Positions 55,307 through 64,000 of a DNA stretch of 64,000 nucleotides are shown in pieces. Every line of letters begins with the position of its first letter. Positions within the stretch are counted from its first letter, which is position 1. Source of the DNA: Flavobacterium resistens (GTDB lineage Bacteria; Bacteroidota; Bacteroidia; Flavobacteriales; Flavobacteriaceae). Made by a program: the position numbers and the translations under genes. The DNA is taken from positions 124,001 through 188,000 of the forward strand of contig NZ_FXTA01000004.1 of assembly GCF_900182645.1 (NCBI RefSeq), written 5' to 3'. The notes under the pieces are model-generated. The model saw nothing but the letters and a program-made list of their open reading frames with translations, ran no database searches and was not told the origin of the DNA.

Positions 55307-58300
55307 ATGAAAAGAACATTACTTATTTCAGTATTAGTTTGTCTTCCTGTTTTCCTTTTGGCACAAACTACAGCAACATTTACTCTTGGAGGTACACAAA
55401 CATTTGTTAGTCCGGCGGGTATTACTAGTATTACCGTTCAGGCATGGGGCGCCGGTGGAGCCGGCGGAAGCTCATCAAACCCTGGTTTTAACGGTGCATA
55501 TGCTGGTTCAGGTGGAGGTGGTGGCGCTTTTGCTAGTACCGGAACTGTTCCTCTTACGATCACTTCAGGAGAAACATTGACCGTTAATGTGGGTATTGGC
55601 GGAAAAGGTGTAACCAGTGCAAACGGTGGTGCAGGAGGATCATCTGGAATAACAGGATATTCGATTCTTGCTGATGGCGGAAAAGGTGGTTTACTAAATA
55701 ACGGTAGTTTAGTTTTAGGTGGAGCTGCAGGACTTGCTGCAAATTCTACAGGAACAATCAGAACTTCTGGAACTGCCGGAGGGAATGGAGAATTCGGATT
55801 TACAGATGATACGGGCTCAATTATTAGTTCCGGTGCTGGAGGAAATGGAGCCAACGGAGGAGGGACAGGTGGAGCAGGTATTGCAACGGCTTTTACTTCG
55901 AGTGTTGGAAATGCAGGGAATGCCCCGGGAGGAGGAGGAAGCGGAGGAAGATCTTCTTTTTTAGCAGCAGCACGCCGTGGTGGCGATGGTGGTGATGGAA
56001 AAGTTACTATAACTTATAACTGCCCTACTTATAGTTTGACCAACACAACGGCTACAGCTGTAAATGTTTGTTCTGGAACTTCTTCAGAAATTACATTAAC
56101 TGGAAACCTTCCTGTCGGCCTTTATTCTGTTTCATATAATATTCAAGGGACTGCACAAACACCAGCCTCGATGAATGTTACTACAACTGGAACGGGAAGT
56201 TTTATTGCTACGGGTTTTACAACTGTAGGGAGTAGAACAATTACAATAACATCTTTATCATCCGGTTCAAGTTCTGTAGCGTCAGAAAATTGTGTGTCGC
56301 CTATTAATCAAAATAATTTAGCTACTATTACTGTAAATTCATCTGGTACAGCACCGGTTGCGACTGCAGGAAGTAATGCGACTTGTACACAAATTACAGC
56401 GAATTGGCAGGCTGTGTCTGGAGCAACTTATTATGAATTAGATGTTTCTACTGTTAGTGATTTTTCTTCTTTAGTAAGCGGCTATAGTGCTCTTAACGTT
56501 GGGAATGTGTTATCGAAAGTTGTAAATGGAAGTACAAACACTACTTATTATTATAGAGTAAGAGCGTACAACGGAAGTTGTATCAGTTCTAATTCTAATA
56601 CAATTTCGTATGCGACTCCTGTGGCTCCTGTAGCTCCCGTGGCAACAGCAGGAACCGTAGTAACATGTTCACAATTTACGGCAAATTGGGGAACCGTTAG
56701 TGGTGCTACAAGTTATATTATTGATGTCTCAACTCAAACTGGTGCAAATTTCGCAGCAAATATTTTAGGTAGCTATAATAATTTAAATGTTGGAAATGTT
56801 TTGACAAAAGATATTACAGGATTGTCTGCCAGTACAAATTATTACTATAGAGTCCGAGCAACAAATAGTTGTGGAACTAGTGGAAATTCCAATATAATAA
56901 ACGTCGCTACAGTTTCAACGGCGGTTGCGGTACCGACGGCACCTACTCTTAATGCAATATCTGGGGCAACTTGTTCACAGTTTACGGTAAATTGGAATGT
57001 TTCTGCAAGAGCAACAAGTTATAGTATTGAGGTATCAACCCAAAATGGAGGAGGATTTACTGCAAACGTATTGGCGGGGTATAATAATTTAAATGTTGGG
57101 AATGTATTATCTAAAGATGTTACCGGATTATCAGCCAATACAACTTATTACTATAGAATTAAAGCAATTAATAGTTGTGGAACAAGTGGAGCATCTTCAA
57201 TTGGAACAGGGGCAACAACAAATACCGGAGCAGGTGCTGCAGCTACACCTGTTTCAGCCTCAGGAACAGGAGCAAATTGCTCTCAGATAACTGCAAATTG
57301 GAATACTGCAGCAAGAGCTTCAAGCTATGTTATTGATGTTTCAACCCAAACAGGTGCAAATTTCGCAACAGGTATATTAACAAGTTATAATAATTTAAAT
57401 GTTGGCAATGTTTTAACCAAAGACATAACTGGTTTGACAGCTGGAACAACTTACTATTATAGAGTTCGTGCCACAAATAATTGCGGAACAAGTGGGAATT
57501 CTTCGGTAATAACATATGCAACTGCTGCAGTTCCAAGTACGCCTACAATTACTGCAGATGGGGCATTAACAATCTGTCAAACGGATGGTGTTAAACTTAC
57601 CTCAAGTTCTGCTACAGGAAACGTGTGGTCAACTGGTGAAACTACACCGGACATTTTTGTAACTGCTGCTGGAAGTTATACCGTAAAAGTAATAAGTGGC
57701 GGCTGTAGCAGTGCAACATCAGCGGCCAAAGTAATTGTAGTTGAGGGTTTGCCAACAGCAACGGCAGGTGGTTCTACAACAATTTGTTCAAATAGATCCG
57801 CAACGGTAAGTGGCGCATCGGCTTCAAATGGAACTATTAAATGGACTTTTAGCGGAGGTTCAGGAACTTTAACAGGTGATACGACTCTTACTCCAACTTA
57901 TACTCCAACATTAGGAGGTGCAGCCAGAACCGTTATTTTGACAATGACTGTAACAAGTAGTAATACTTGTGCACCACAAATTGCAACAGCTACTTATACA
58001 ATAAATATTCAGGCAGCGCCAACAGCATCAATTACAGGTTCTAAAATTATTTGTTCTAATGATTCAGCTACAGTTGGAGCGGGAGAAGCGAATGCCGCAA
58101 ATGGTACTGTTTCCTGGACACATGACGGACTTGGAACACTTTCTAATAGTACAACTTTGACACCAACTTACACCGCAGTGGCTGGTGACGCAGGAAAACA
58201 GGTTACTTTAACATTAAATGTAACTGCTTCTCCAGCTTGTGCAACAGCTTATACCGTGTCTGATGTTTATACGATTGCTGTTCGTCCGGAAAATACAGTA

Positions 58301-60676
58301 ACTGCAGCTTCATCGTCACCCGTCTTGTGTGTGAATACTTTGATGGCAAATATTACTCATACAACTACAGGAGCAACAGGAATCGGAACTCCGTCAGGTT
58401 TGCCGACAGGGGTTACTGCCTCATGGGCTTCAAATACTATTACAATTAGTGGTACTCCAAGTAATACAGGAACGTTCAATTATAGTATACCCTTAACAGG
58501 AGGTTGCGGAACATACAATGCCATTGGAACTATAGTCGTAAATTTAAACACTGCTGGAACTGCATCTTCTTCTCCAACAGTTTGCAGTCATACTGTAATG
58601 CCAGATATCACACATACAACAACTGGTGCGACAGGTATTGGTTCGCCTTCAGGTTTGCCACCTGGCATAACAGCAAATTGGGCCTCAAATACGATTACCA
58701 TCAGTGGAACGCCAACAAATATTGGAACTTATAATTATACTATTCCACTAACTGGTGGTTGTGGGACAGTTAATGCTACCGGAACTATAACTGTCAATCC
58801 TTTGCCTGTAACTCCTGCTGTCGGAACTATTGTTCAGCCGACCTGTGCTAATCAAAAAGGAAGCATAACATTACACGGTTTGCTTTCGGGAGTAAATTGG
58901 ACTATTACTCAAACAGGAACAGTTTCGCAGACTTATAATACGACTGATACAGATTTTACAATTTCAAATTTAATTCCGGGAATTTATAATTTTACTGTTC
59001 ATGAGGGTGCTAATTGTCCGTCAATGGCAACTGTCAATGTTGAAATTAAAGCGCCAGTAACGAATGTTTGGAACGGTAGTAGTTGGTCAAACGGAAACCC
59101 GGTTAGTACAGATATAATTGAATTTGCCGCGGATTATCAATCAACAGCTGATTTAAGCGGATGTTCTTGTAAAGTAGATGCCGGTAAAAAAGTTACCATT
59201 AACTCGGGTCATACTTTAACAATCGAAAATGACGTTGTTGTTGAATCTGCTAGTGGCGCATTATTAACATTTGAAGATAGTGCAAGCCTTATCCAAGTGA
59301 ATAATGTCCTCAATTCAGGGAGTATAATTTACAAACGTAATAGCATCCCAATTCGTCAGGCCGATTATGTTTATTGGTCTACACCTGTACAAGGGCAAAC
59401 TCTTTCTGGTGTTTCATCAGAAACTGCCAGCGATAAATATTTAATTTACAATGGCTCACAATGGGTAGCAGTGCCAAAAACAACTGTAATGACTATTGGT
59501 AAAGGTTATATTATTCGCGGTCCTGAAACTTACTCAAATACCGTCCGAACTCCTTTTACAGCTTCTTTTCAAGGAGTACCAAATAATGGTGATATAAATG
59601 GCGAAGCTGTAAGTGCAGGTAAATATTATTTAGTTGGAAATCCATATCCTTCGGCACTGGATGCTGACGATTTTATTAATGCCAATAGCATTTTAGAAGG
59701 AACACTGTATTTTTGGACACATAATACTCCTGTAGTTTTAGGCGGTGCATACCAATATGCGACAGATGATTATGCTACTTATAATTTGAGTGGAGGTGTT
59801 GGAACTGCTGCTGCTCCATCAGGTACCCAAGCTCCAGGTAATAATGCAAATGTTCCTAGTGGCCAAATTGCAGCAGGACAATCTTTCTTTGCAAAAATGT
59901 CGGGTTCCGGAACAATTACTTTTAATAATTTAATGCGAAATGGAGGCAATAATAATGGTCAGTTTTTTAAACCTAAAAGCAACTCAAAAGCAAACGCTTC
60001 CGAAAAACATCGTATTTGGTTAAATATGACTAATGAAGGAGGAGCTTTCAAACAATTAATGGTTGGATATATTCAGGGAGCTAGCAATGATTTCGAAAAA
60101 AAATATGATGGTGTAACTTTTGATGGAAATAAATATCTTGATTTTTATAGTGTAAATAATGAAAAACATCTTGTAATTCAAGGACGTGCACTACCGTTTT
60201 CAGATATTGATTTAGTTCCTTTAGGATATCGAACCACAATTGCAGGAGAATTTATAGTCTCAATAAGTCAGGTAGATGGTAATATGAAAGATCAGGCAAT
60301 ATATTTAGAAGATAAAATGACTGGAAAAATTCATGATTTGCGTGAAAGTAATTATACGTTTAAAACAGAAGCAGGAACTTTTACAGACCGTCTCGTATTA
60401 CGTTATACTAATAAATCTTTAGGTACAACTGATGTTGAAAATAAAGACAGTAAAGTTTTAATTACAGTAAAAGATAAAGTAATCAAGGTCACTTCAACAG
60501 TTGAAATGCTTGAAAAAGTTTATATTTTTGATGTTTCGGGAAAACTTCTCTATGAGAAATTAAACATTAATGAAAAGGAATTACAAATTGATAACCTTCA
60601 GTCTTCTAATCAAGTTCTATTAGTAAAAGTTGCTTTAGAAAACGGAAACATAACAAATTCGAAAGTTATTTTTTAA
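55307..60676 (+). CDS. Giant T9SS-secreted protein E: glycine-rich head, four FN3-like repeats, PKD-like domains, shared tail
   Basis: This 1789-residue protein starts at the ATG at 55307 (MKRTLLISVLVCLPVFLLAQ signal peptide). A TTG 20 codons upstream (55247) is rejected because the signal peptide would not be N-terminal. The head (about 22-245) is glycine-rich: VQAWGAGGAGGSSS... Then come an Ig-like domain, four FN3-like repeats (about 350-740; TCSQFTANWG..SGATSYIIDVS..), PKD/Ig-like domains (two with TTTGATGIG.PSGLP), a SprB-like hinge, and the shared tail (about 1254-1789; VWNGSSWSNG, ADYVYWSTPVQGQ, LYFWTHNTPVVLGG) ending in a T9SS signal (FDVSGKLLYE...SKVIF). F, next, has the same kind of head, so E and F are probably sister genes. 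Confidence 0.88.
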   Translation: MKRTLLISVLVCLPVFLLAQTTATFTLGGTQTFVSPAGITSITVQAWGAGGAGGSSSNPGFNGAYAGSGGGGGAFASTGTVPLTITSGETLTVNVGIGGKGVTSANGGAGGSSGITGYSILADGGKGGLLNNGSLVLGGAAGLAANSTGTIRTSGTAGGNGEFGFTDDTGSIISSGAGGNGANGGGTGGAGIATAFTSSVGNAGNAPGGGGSGGRSSFLAAARRGGDGGDGKVTITYNCPTYSLTNTTATAVNVCSGTSSEITLTGNLPVGLYSVSYNIQGTAQTPASMNVTTTGTGSFIATGFTTVGSRTITITSLSSGSSSVASENCVSPINQNNLATITVNSSGTAPVATAGSNATCTQITANWQAVSGATYYELDVSTVSDFSSLVSGYSALNVGNVLSKVVNGSTNTTYYYRVRAYNGSCISSNSNTISYATPVAPVAPVATAGTVVTCSQFTANWGTVSGATSYIIDVSTQTGANFAANILGSYNNLNVGNVLTKDITGLSASTNYYYRVRATNSCGTSGNSNIINVATVSTAVAVPTAPTLNAISGATCSQFTVNWNVSARATSYSIEVSTQNGGGFTANVLAGYNNLNVGNVLSKDVTGLSANTTYYYRIKAINSCGTSGASSIGTGATTNTGAGAAATPVSASGTGANCSQITANWNTAARASSYVIDVSTQTGANFATGILTSYNNLNVGNVLTKDITGLTAGTTYYYRVRATNNCGTSGNSSVITYATAAVPSTPTITADGALTICQTDGVKLTSSSATGNVWSTGETTPDIFVTAAGSYTVKVISGGCSSATSAAKVIVVEGLPTATAGGSTTICSNRSATVSGASASNGTIKWTFSGGSGTLTGDTTLTPTYTPTLGGAARTVILTMTVTSSNTCAPQIATATYTINIQAAPTASITGSKIICSNDSATVGAGEANAANGTVSWTHDGLGTLSNSTTLTPTYTAVAGDAGKQVTLTLNVTASPACATAYTVSDVYTIAVRPENTVTAASSSPVLCVNTLMANITHTTTGATGIGTPSGLPTGVTASWASNTITISGTPSNTGTFNYSIPLTGGCGTYNAIGTIVVNLNTAGTASSSPTVCSHTVMPDITHTTTGATGIGSPSGLPPGITANWASNTITISGTPTNIGTYNYTIPLTGGCGTVNATGTITVNPLPVTPAVGTIVQPTCANQKGSITLHGLLSGVNWTITQTGTVSQTYNTTDTDFTISNLIPGIYNFTVHEGANCPSMATVNVEIKAPVTNVWNGSSWSNGNPVSTDIIEFAADYQSTADLSGCSCKVDAGKKVTINSGHTLTIENDVVVESASGALLTFEDSASLIQVNNVLNSGSIIYKRNSIPIRQADYVYWSTPVQGQTLSGVSSETASDKYLIYNGSQWVAVPKTTVMTIGKGYIIRGPETYSNTVRTPFTASFQGVPNNGDINGEAVSAGKYYLVGNPYPSALDADDFINANSILEGTLYFWTHNTPVVLGGAYQYATDDYATYNLSGGVGTAAAPSGTQAPGNNANVPSGQIAAGQSFFAKMSGSGTITFNNLMRNGGNNNGQFFKPKSNSKANASEKHRIWLNMTNEGGAFKQLMVGYIQGASNDFEKKYDGVTFDGNKYLDFYSVNNEKHLVIQGRALPFSDIDLVPLGYRTTIAGEFIVSISQVDGNMKDQAIYLEDKMTGKIHDLRESNYTFKTEAGTFTDRLVLRYTNKSLGTTDVENKDSKVLITVKDKVIKVTSTVEMLEKVYIFDVSGKLLYEKLNINEKELQIDNLQSSNQVLLVKVALENGNITNSKVIF
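56352..57535 (+). repeat. Four FN3-like repeats in protein E
   Basis: Units start at about 56352, 56626, 56930 and 57240. Each codes for roughly 95-100 residues with the signature TC(S/T)Q.T.NW...ATSY.I.VST...NNLNVGNVL.K...G....T.YYYR..A.N.CG. Units 2 and 4 are the most alike. Confidence 0.75.
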
Positions 60677-61148
60677 AAGAATAAAAGTTATTTTGGTAAA
60701 GAATCCATTCCATATCCGGAGTGGATTTTTTGCGTTTTGAAGAAATATAAAATGTAAAAACCTCTATTTAACATCTTACATTTCTTTTTGCATAATTGAA
60801 TAAATTGTGAGAATGGAATGTTAAAGTCTTGATTTCTAAGTTAAAATTTTAAATTGTTGTAAATAAAATCGTACCTTGTTGTTGTTTTAATTCGATAAAC
60901 AACATAAAAGCCCGTCGTACTGCATATTCTAATGAATACTTAAGGAGACTTTCGAGTTCTTTTTATTTGCCAAAATCGTATCATTAATTAAATACCTTAA
61001 TTTCTAAGCAAAATCTTTTGCCTTCCCTCCTGAATTAGGTATGGGTTACAGATTATCGACTGGTATTCTGTGTTATCCTTGAGGTATTTAAAACTGAAGA
61101 TGATTCTTATATACGCTTGAATCTTTTTTTAATTTAAAATGCCAGTGT
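60677..61148. other. Intergenic gap between E and F, with F leader
   Basis: About 470 bases. It holds the E terminator (60701-60732) and then AT-rich sequence without a gene. The last part (TTTAATTTAAAATGCCAGTG before the ATG) matches the sequence before the E start (TTTAAAATGCTACAGT), so the two genes share the end of their 5' leader. Confidence 0.55.
60701..60732 (+). terminator. Terminator after protein E
   Basis: AATCCATTCC pairs with GGAGTGGATT (one G-T pair) and runs into six T. Confidence 0.72.
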
Positions 61149-64000
61149 ATGAAAAAAATTCTACTTAGACCATTACTTTTTTTTCAATTTTCGATTCATT
61201 TAAAACAGCAAAAAATGCATGTTTGGATAAAAAAAATGCAGTTTTTTGGGCTCATGTTGTTCGTTTGCAGCTCATTGTGGGCACAGCCACCACATACTTA
61301 TCTATCAGATGGTTCCTTGTATGTTCCTGCTGGAGTCACTTCAATGACTGTTGAGGCATGGGGTGCAGGAGGTTCAGGAGGAGGAGCAAAAGAATCTATT
61401 TTAAATGGAAGAAGTGGCGGAGGCGGAGGCGGAGGTGCTTATGTAAAGGGAAAAATTACAACGGTGGCAGGATTAACATTAGCTATAAAAGTTGCTGGTC
61501 TCACACCTATTGGAGCTGCAGGAGGAAATACTACTATTACAGGATATGAAACTATTCTTTTTGCCGCAGGTGGAAAAGCAGGTATTGAAAATAATTCTGG
61601 AGGAACTCCCGCAGGAGGTAGAGGAGGATTAGATAGTGACTCATTTGGTTCAATTACAAAAACTTCAGGCACAGATGGAGGTTCAGGAAATACAGGTGTC
61701 ATAGGATTATTGCAAGGATCTGGTGCTGGAGGCAAAGGAGGCGGTACAGCTGGAGGAAATGGAGGAGCAGGTATTCAAAGTGTGGCTTTAGGAAATGCCC
61801 CAGGTAATAACGGATCACCACCGGGCGGTGGCGGTGGCGGGGCAATGAATTCATTAATTGGTATTATATTAGGAGGTCCGCAGGCAGGAGGAACTGGTGG
61901 AGCTGGTCAAATGATCATAAGTTATACGTGCCCAACATATAATATTACAGGAGTATCGGCTTCTCCTGGATGTACAACATCTGGAAATTCAACTATTACA
62001 CTTACTTCTAGTGAAACATCATTGCCTGTTGGAGTTTATACTGTAACTTATAATCTTGCGAATCCAATAAGTAATGGGCTAATAGCTACAATGACAGTAA
62101 CAACTGCCGGTTCGGGAAGCTTTGTATTATCGGGTTTTAATACTGCTATTACTAGAGATATTACAATTACTAAATTGACATCTGGAGCTTGCTTTGCTGA
62201 TATAAATTCAAATAATACGGCAAGTATTGTTATTTCTTCACCATCTAATGGGGGAACTGTTGGAGGTGGCACAACAATTTGTAGCGGTTCACCAAGTGGT
62301 GTCTTAACTTTGACAGGAAATACAGGATCTGTTTTGAATTGGGAATCTTCAGTAAGTCCATTTTCTGTTTGGACTCCAATTTCAAATACGTCGACCACAT
62401 ATACTTCAGGACCGTTGACTCAAACAACACAATTCAGGGCTGTTGTACAAAATGGAGGATGTTCTTCAACAAGTTCTATTCCAACTACTGTTACTGTTAA
62501 TGCAATTCCGGTACCAACTTTTTCTGTTCAGCCGGCTTCTTCAGTTTGTATCAATACAAATGTTACTTATACCACTCAATCCGGGCAAACAAATTATATA
62601 TGGAACGTTTCAGGAACTGTCGGAATTGATTACAACATTATTACAGGTGGAATTGCACTGACGGACAATACTGTTACATTGCAATGGCTGACTAGCGGAA
62701 GTAAAACAGTTGCAGTCAAATATTCTTCAAATGGCTGTCCTGCAGTGATAAATGCCAGTAATACAACAACAGTAACAAAAACAGAACGTGGCGCTGTAAA
62801 TGGAGGAACTCATATTTGCCAGGGAAGCTCAAGCCCCTTATTGACATTCAACAATTATGTAGGTACAATTGTGAGATGGGAATATGCAGAAGCAATACCT
62901 TATGTTTGGCAACCAATTAGTCATACCGGAGTTACCTATCAACCCGGAGTATTAACCACAAGTACTAGTTATAGAGCTGTTGTTAAAAATGGAACATGTC
63001 CTGAAGAATTTGCAATAGAAACAAGAATTGATGTAGATCCTATTCCACCAACACCAACTATTTCAAGTTTTGTGCAGCCTAATTGTACTGTTCCTACCGG
63101 AAGTATTGTATTGACAGGATTGACAGGTTCAGGTAATATTTTGCAATCAGATGGGACAGTTATTTCTCCTCGTCCTTACTCTGGAAATTCAATAACTATT
63201 TCAGGATTAATTCCTGGTAAATACAAATTTGCAATCGATAATAACTGCTCGATAACCTATTCATCTGAAATTACAATACAAGCAAATACATGGAATGGAA
63301 CAAATTGGTCATACGGAACTGCGCCAACAATAGACAACCTTGTAGATTTTCAGGAAGACTATAATTTAAGTGCTGATGTAAATGCTTGTTCTTGTACAAT
63401 CAGCAACGATGCCGCGGTTATGATTCAGCATGGAAAAACGTTAAATGTAGTAAATGGAGTTCATGTTGATTATGGAACTTTGACTTTTGCTGATGGAGCA
63501 AATTTGTTGCAGACAAGTGCTGATAATAATTTGAATACAGGGGTTATTCAATACAAAAGAAACAGTCAGCCTATTCGTCAGGCAGATTTTGTTTATTGGT
63601 CATCACCAGTTAAAAATCAGCGGTTAGTTGATGTTTCTAATCTAACGGCAGATGATAAATATTTTAGCTTTGATGGAACAAAATGGATAGGAGTTCCAAA
63701 AACAAGCGTTATGATAACCGGAAAAGGATATATTATACGTGGACCAGAAAATTTTTCGAATACAGTTCGATATCCTTTTGCAACAACTTTTATAGGAGTA
63801 CCAAATAACGGAGATATTACAGGTGAAACGGTAAATGCAGAGAAATATTATCTGATCGGAAATCCATATCCATCAGCCTTGCATGCCGACGATTTTATAA
63901 ATGGGAATTCACTTCTTGAAGGAACTCTGTATTTCTGGACACATAATACTCCAGTAGTTTTGGGAGGAGCCTATCAATATGCAACAGACGATTATGCAAC
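61149..64000 (+). CDS. Giant T9SS-secreted protein F: glycine-rich head, PKD-like domains, shared tail (partial, 3' end beyond window)
   Basis: An open frame of 950 codons runs from the ATG at 61149 to the window end without a stop. The ATG is placed as in E. The first 22 residues look like a signal start (MKKILLRPLLFFQFSIHLK), but a second and better signal lies at residues 23-46 (MHVWIKKMQFFGLMLFVCSSLWAQ), so an ATG at 61215 is the alternative. After that: a glycine-rich head (about 50-255; VEAWGAGGSGGGA), Ig-like and PKD-like domains, a TYTTQSGQTNYIW / THICQGSSSP pair in reverse order from that in B, a SprB-like hinge, and the shared tail from about 713 (TWNGTNWSYG, ADFVYWSSPVKNQ, YYLIGNPYPSAL, LYFWTHNTPVVLGG). 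The T9SS signal is beyond the window. Confidence 0.87.
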   Translation, partial: MKKILLRPLLFFQFSIHLKQQKMHVWIKKMQFFGLMLFVCSSLWAQPPHTYLSDGSLYVPAGVTSMTVEAWGAGGSGGGAKESILNGRSGGGGGGGAYVKGKITTVAGLTLAIKVAGLTPIGAAGGNTTITGYETILFAAGGKAGIENNSGGTPAGGRGGLDSDSFGSITKTSGTDGGSGNTGVIGLLQGSGAGGKGGGTAGGNGGAGIQSVALGNAPGNNGSPPGGGGGGAMNSLIGIILGGPQAGGTGGAGQMIISYTCPTYNITGVSASPGCTTSGNSTITLTSSETSLPVGVYTVTYNLANPISNGLIATMTVTTAGSGSFVLSGFNTAITRDITITKLTSGACFADINSNNTASIVISSPSNGGTVGGGTTICSGSPSGVLTLTGNTGSVLNWESSVSPFSVWTPISNTSTTYTSGPLTQTTQFRAVVQNGGCSSTSSIPTTVTVNAIPVPTFSVQPASSVCINTNVTYTTQSGQTNYIWNVSGTVGIDYNIITGGIALTDNTVTLQWLTSGSKTVAVKYSSNGCPAVINASNTTTVTKTERGAVNGGTHICQGSSSPLLTFNNYVGTIVRWEYAEAIPYVWQPISHTGVTYQPGVLTTSTSYRAVVKNGTCPEEFAIETRIDVDPIPPTPTISSFVQPNCTVPTGSIVLTGLTGSGNILQSDGTVISPRPYSGNSITISGLIPGKYKFAIDNNCSITYSSEITIQANTWNGTNWSYGTAPTIDNLVDFQEDYNLSADVNACSCTISNDAAVMIQHGKTLNVVNGVHVDYGTLTFADGANLLQTSADNNLNTGVIQYKRNSQPIRQADFVYWSSPVKNQRLVDVSNLTADDKYFSFDGTKWIGVPKTSVMITGKGYIIRGPENFSNTVRYPFATTFIGVPNNGDITGETVNAEKYYLIGNPYPSALHADDFINGNSLLEGTLYFWTHNTPVVLGGAYQYATDDYA

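Noticed and set aside
55247..55307. TTG start for protein E at 55247
   Set aside because: It would put 20 residues before the signal peptide; the ATG at 55307 makes a normal signal peptide.
55438..55854. Proline-rich reverse frame over the glycine-rich head of E
   Set aside because: It is the complement of Gly codons (GGN to NCC), giving Pro; a coding shadow.

Overview
The window is a low-GC chromosomal segment from a member of Bacteroidota, most likely a Flavobacterium-type organism. Four things point there: flavobacterial promoter elements (TTG or TTTG, about 18-22 bases, then TAnnTTTG), several starts without an obvious Shine-Dalgarno, a fused ornithine-lipid synthase of the OlsF type, and many large proteins ending in type IX secretion (T9SS) C-terminal signals. 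I saw no tRNA, rRNA, CRISPR array, insertion sequence or phage gene.

Region 1 (1-33.7 kb) is mostly housekeeping. In order it holds: the 5' part of nhaA (reverse); a D-2-hydroxyacid dehydrogenase; DUF805 and two TM2 membrane proteins; olsF (reverse); exonuclease III; an OmpA-type lipoprotein; an aldo/keto reductase; a reverse operon of a putative esterase, radA and a GT51 glycosyltransferase; panC-panD (reverse); a divergent run of glycogen-synthase-like protein, DUF4270 lipoprotein and glmS; a TonB-dependent receptor followed by a GDSL-hydrolase lipoprotein; atpD-atpC; an NAD(P)-binding protein; and a biotin locus (bioF, then bioD, bioA and a beta-ketoacyl synthase). The biotin locus is interrupted by a module of a small membrane protein, a TraB/GumN protein, an ECF sigma factor and a membrane protein that overlaps the sigma gene. 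Several intergenic gaps carry imperfect inverted repeats built from short periodic words, and some of these words recur at more than one place.

Region 2 (33.7-64 kb, continuing past the window) is the most distinctive part. It holds six giant predicted secreted proteins, here called A to F: A and B on the minus strand, C, D, E and F on the plus strand, with recX between B and C. All six share a tail of about 530-560 residues. It begins with a W-N/T-G...W motif, passes through blocks such as ADYVYWS.PV, GYII.GP, GNPYPS.L and FWTHNTP, and ends in a T9SS-type sorting signal (F is cut by the window end before its signal). The heads differ: a DUF11-like region (A), PKD/Ig-like arrays (B), PA14 + FN3 + discoidin + six 252-bp tandem Ig-like repeats (C), a 14-repeat delta-60 double propeller (D), and glycine-rich heads with FN3 or PKD-like arrays (E, F). 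The same domain types reappear in different orders between paralogs. The locus therefore looks like a family of surface or secreted proteins with a constant tail and variable heads, diversifying by duplication, domain shuffling and repeat expansion. Function is not known from sequence; adhesion or glycan binding is an inference.
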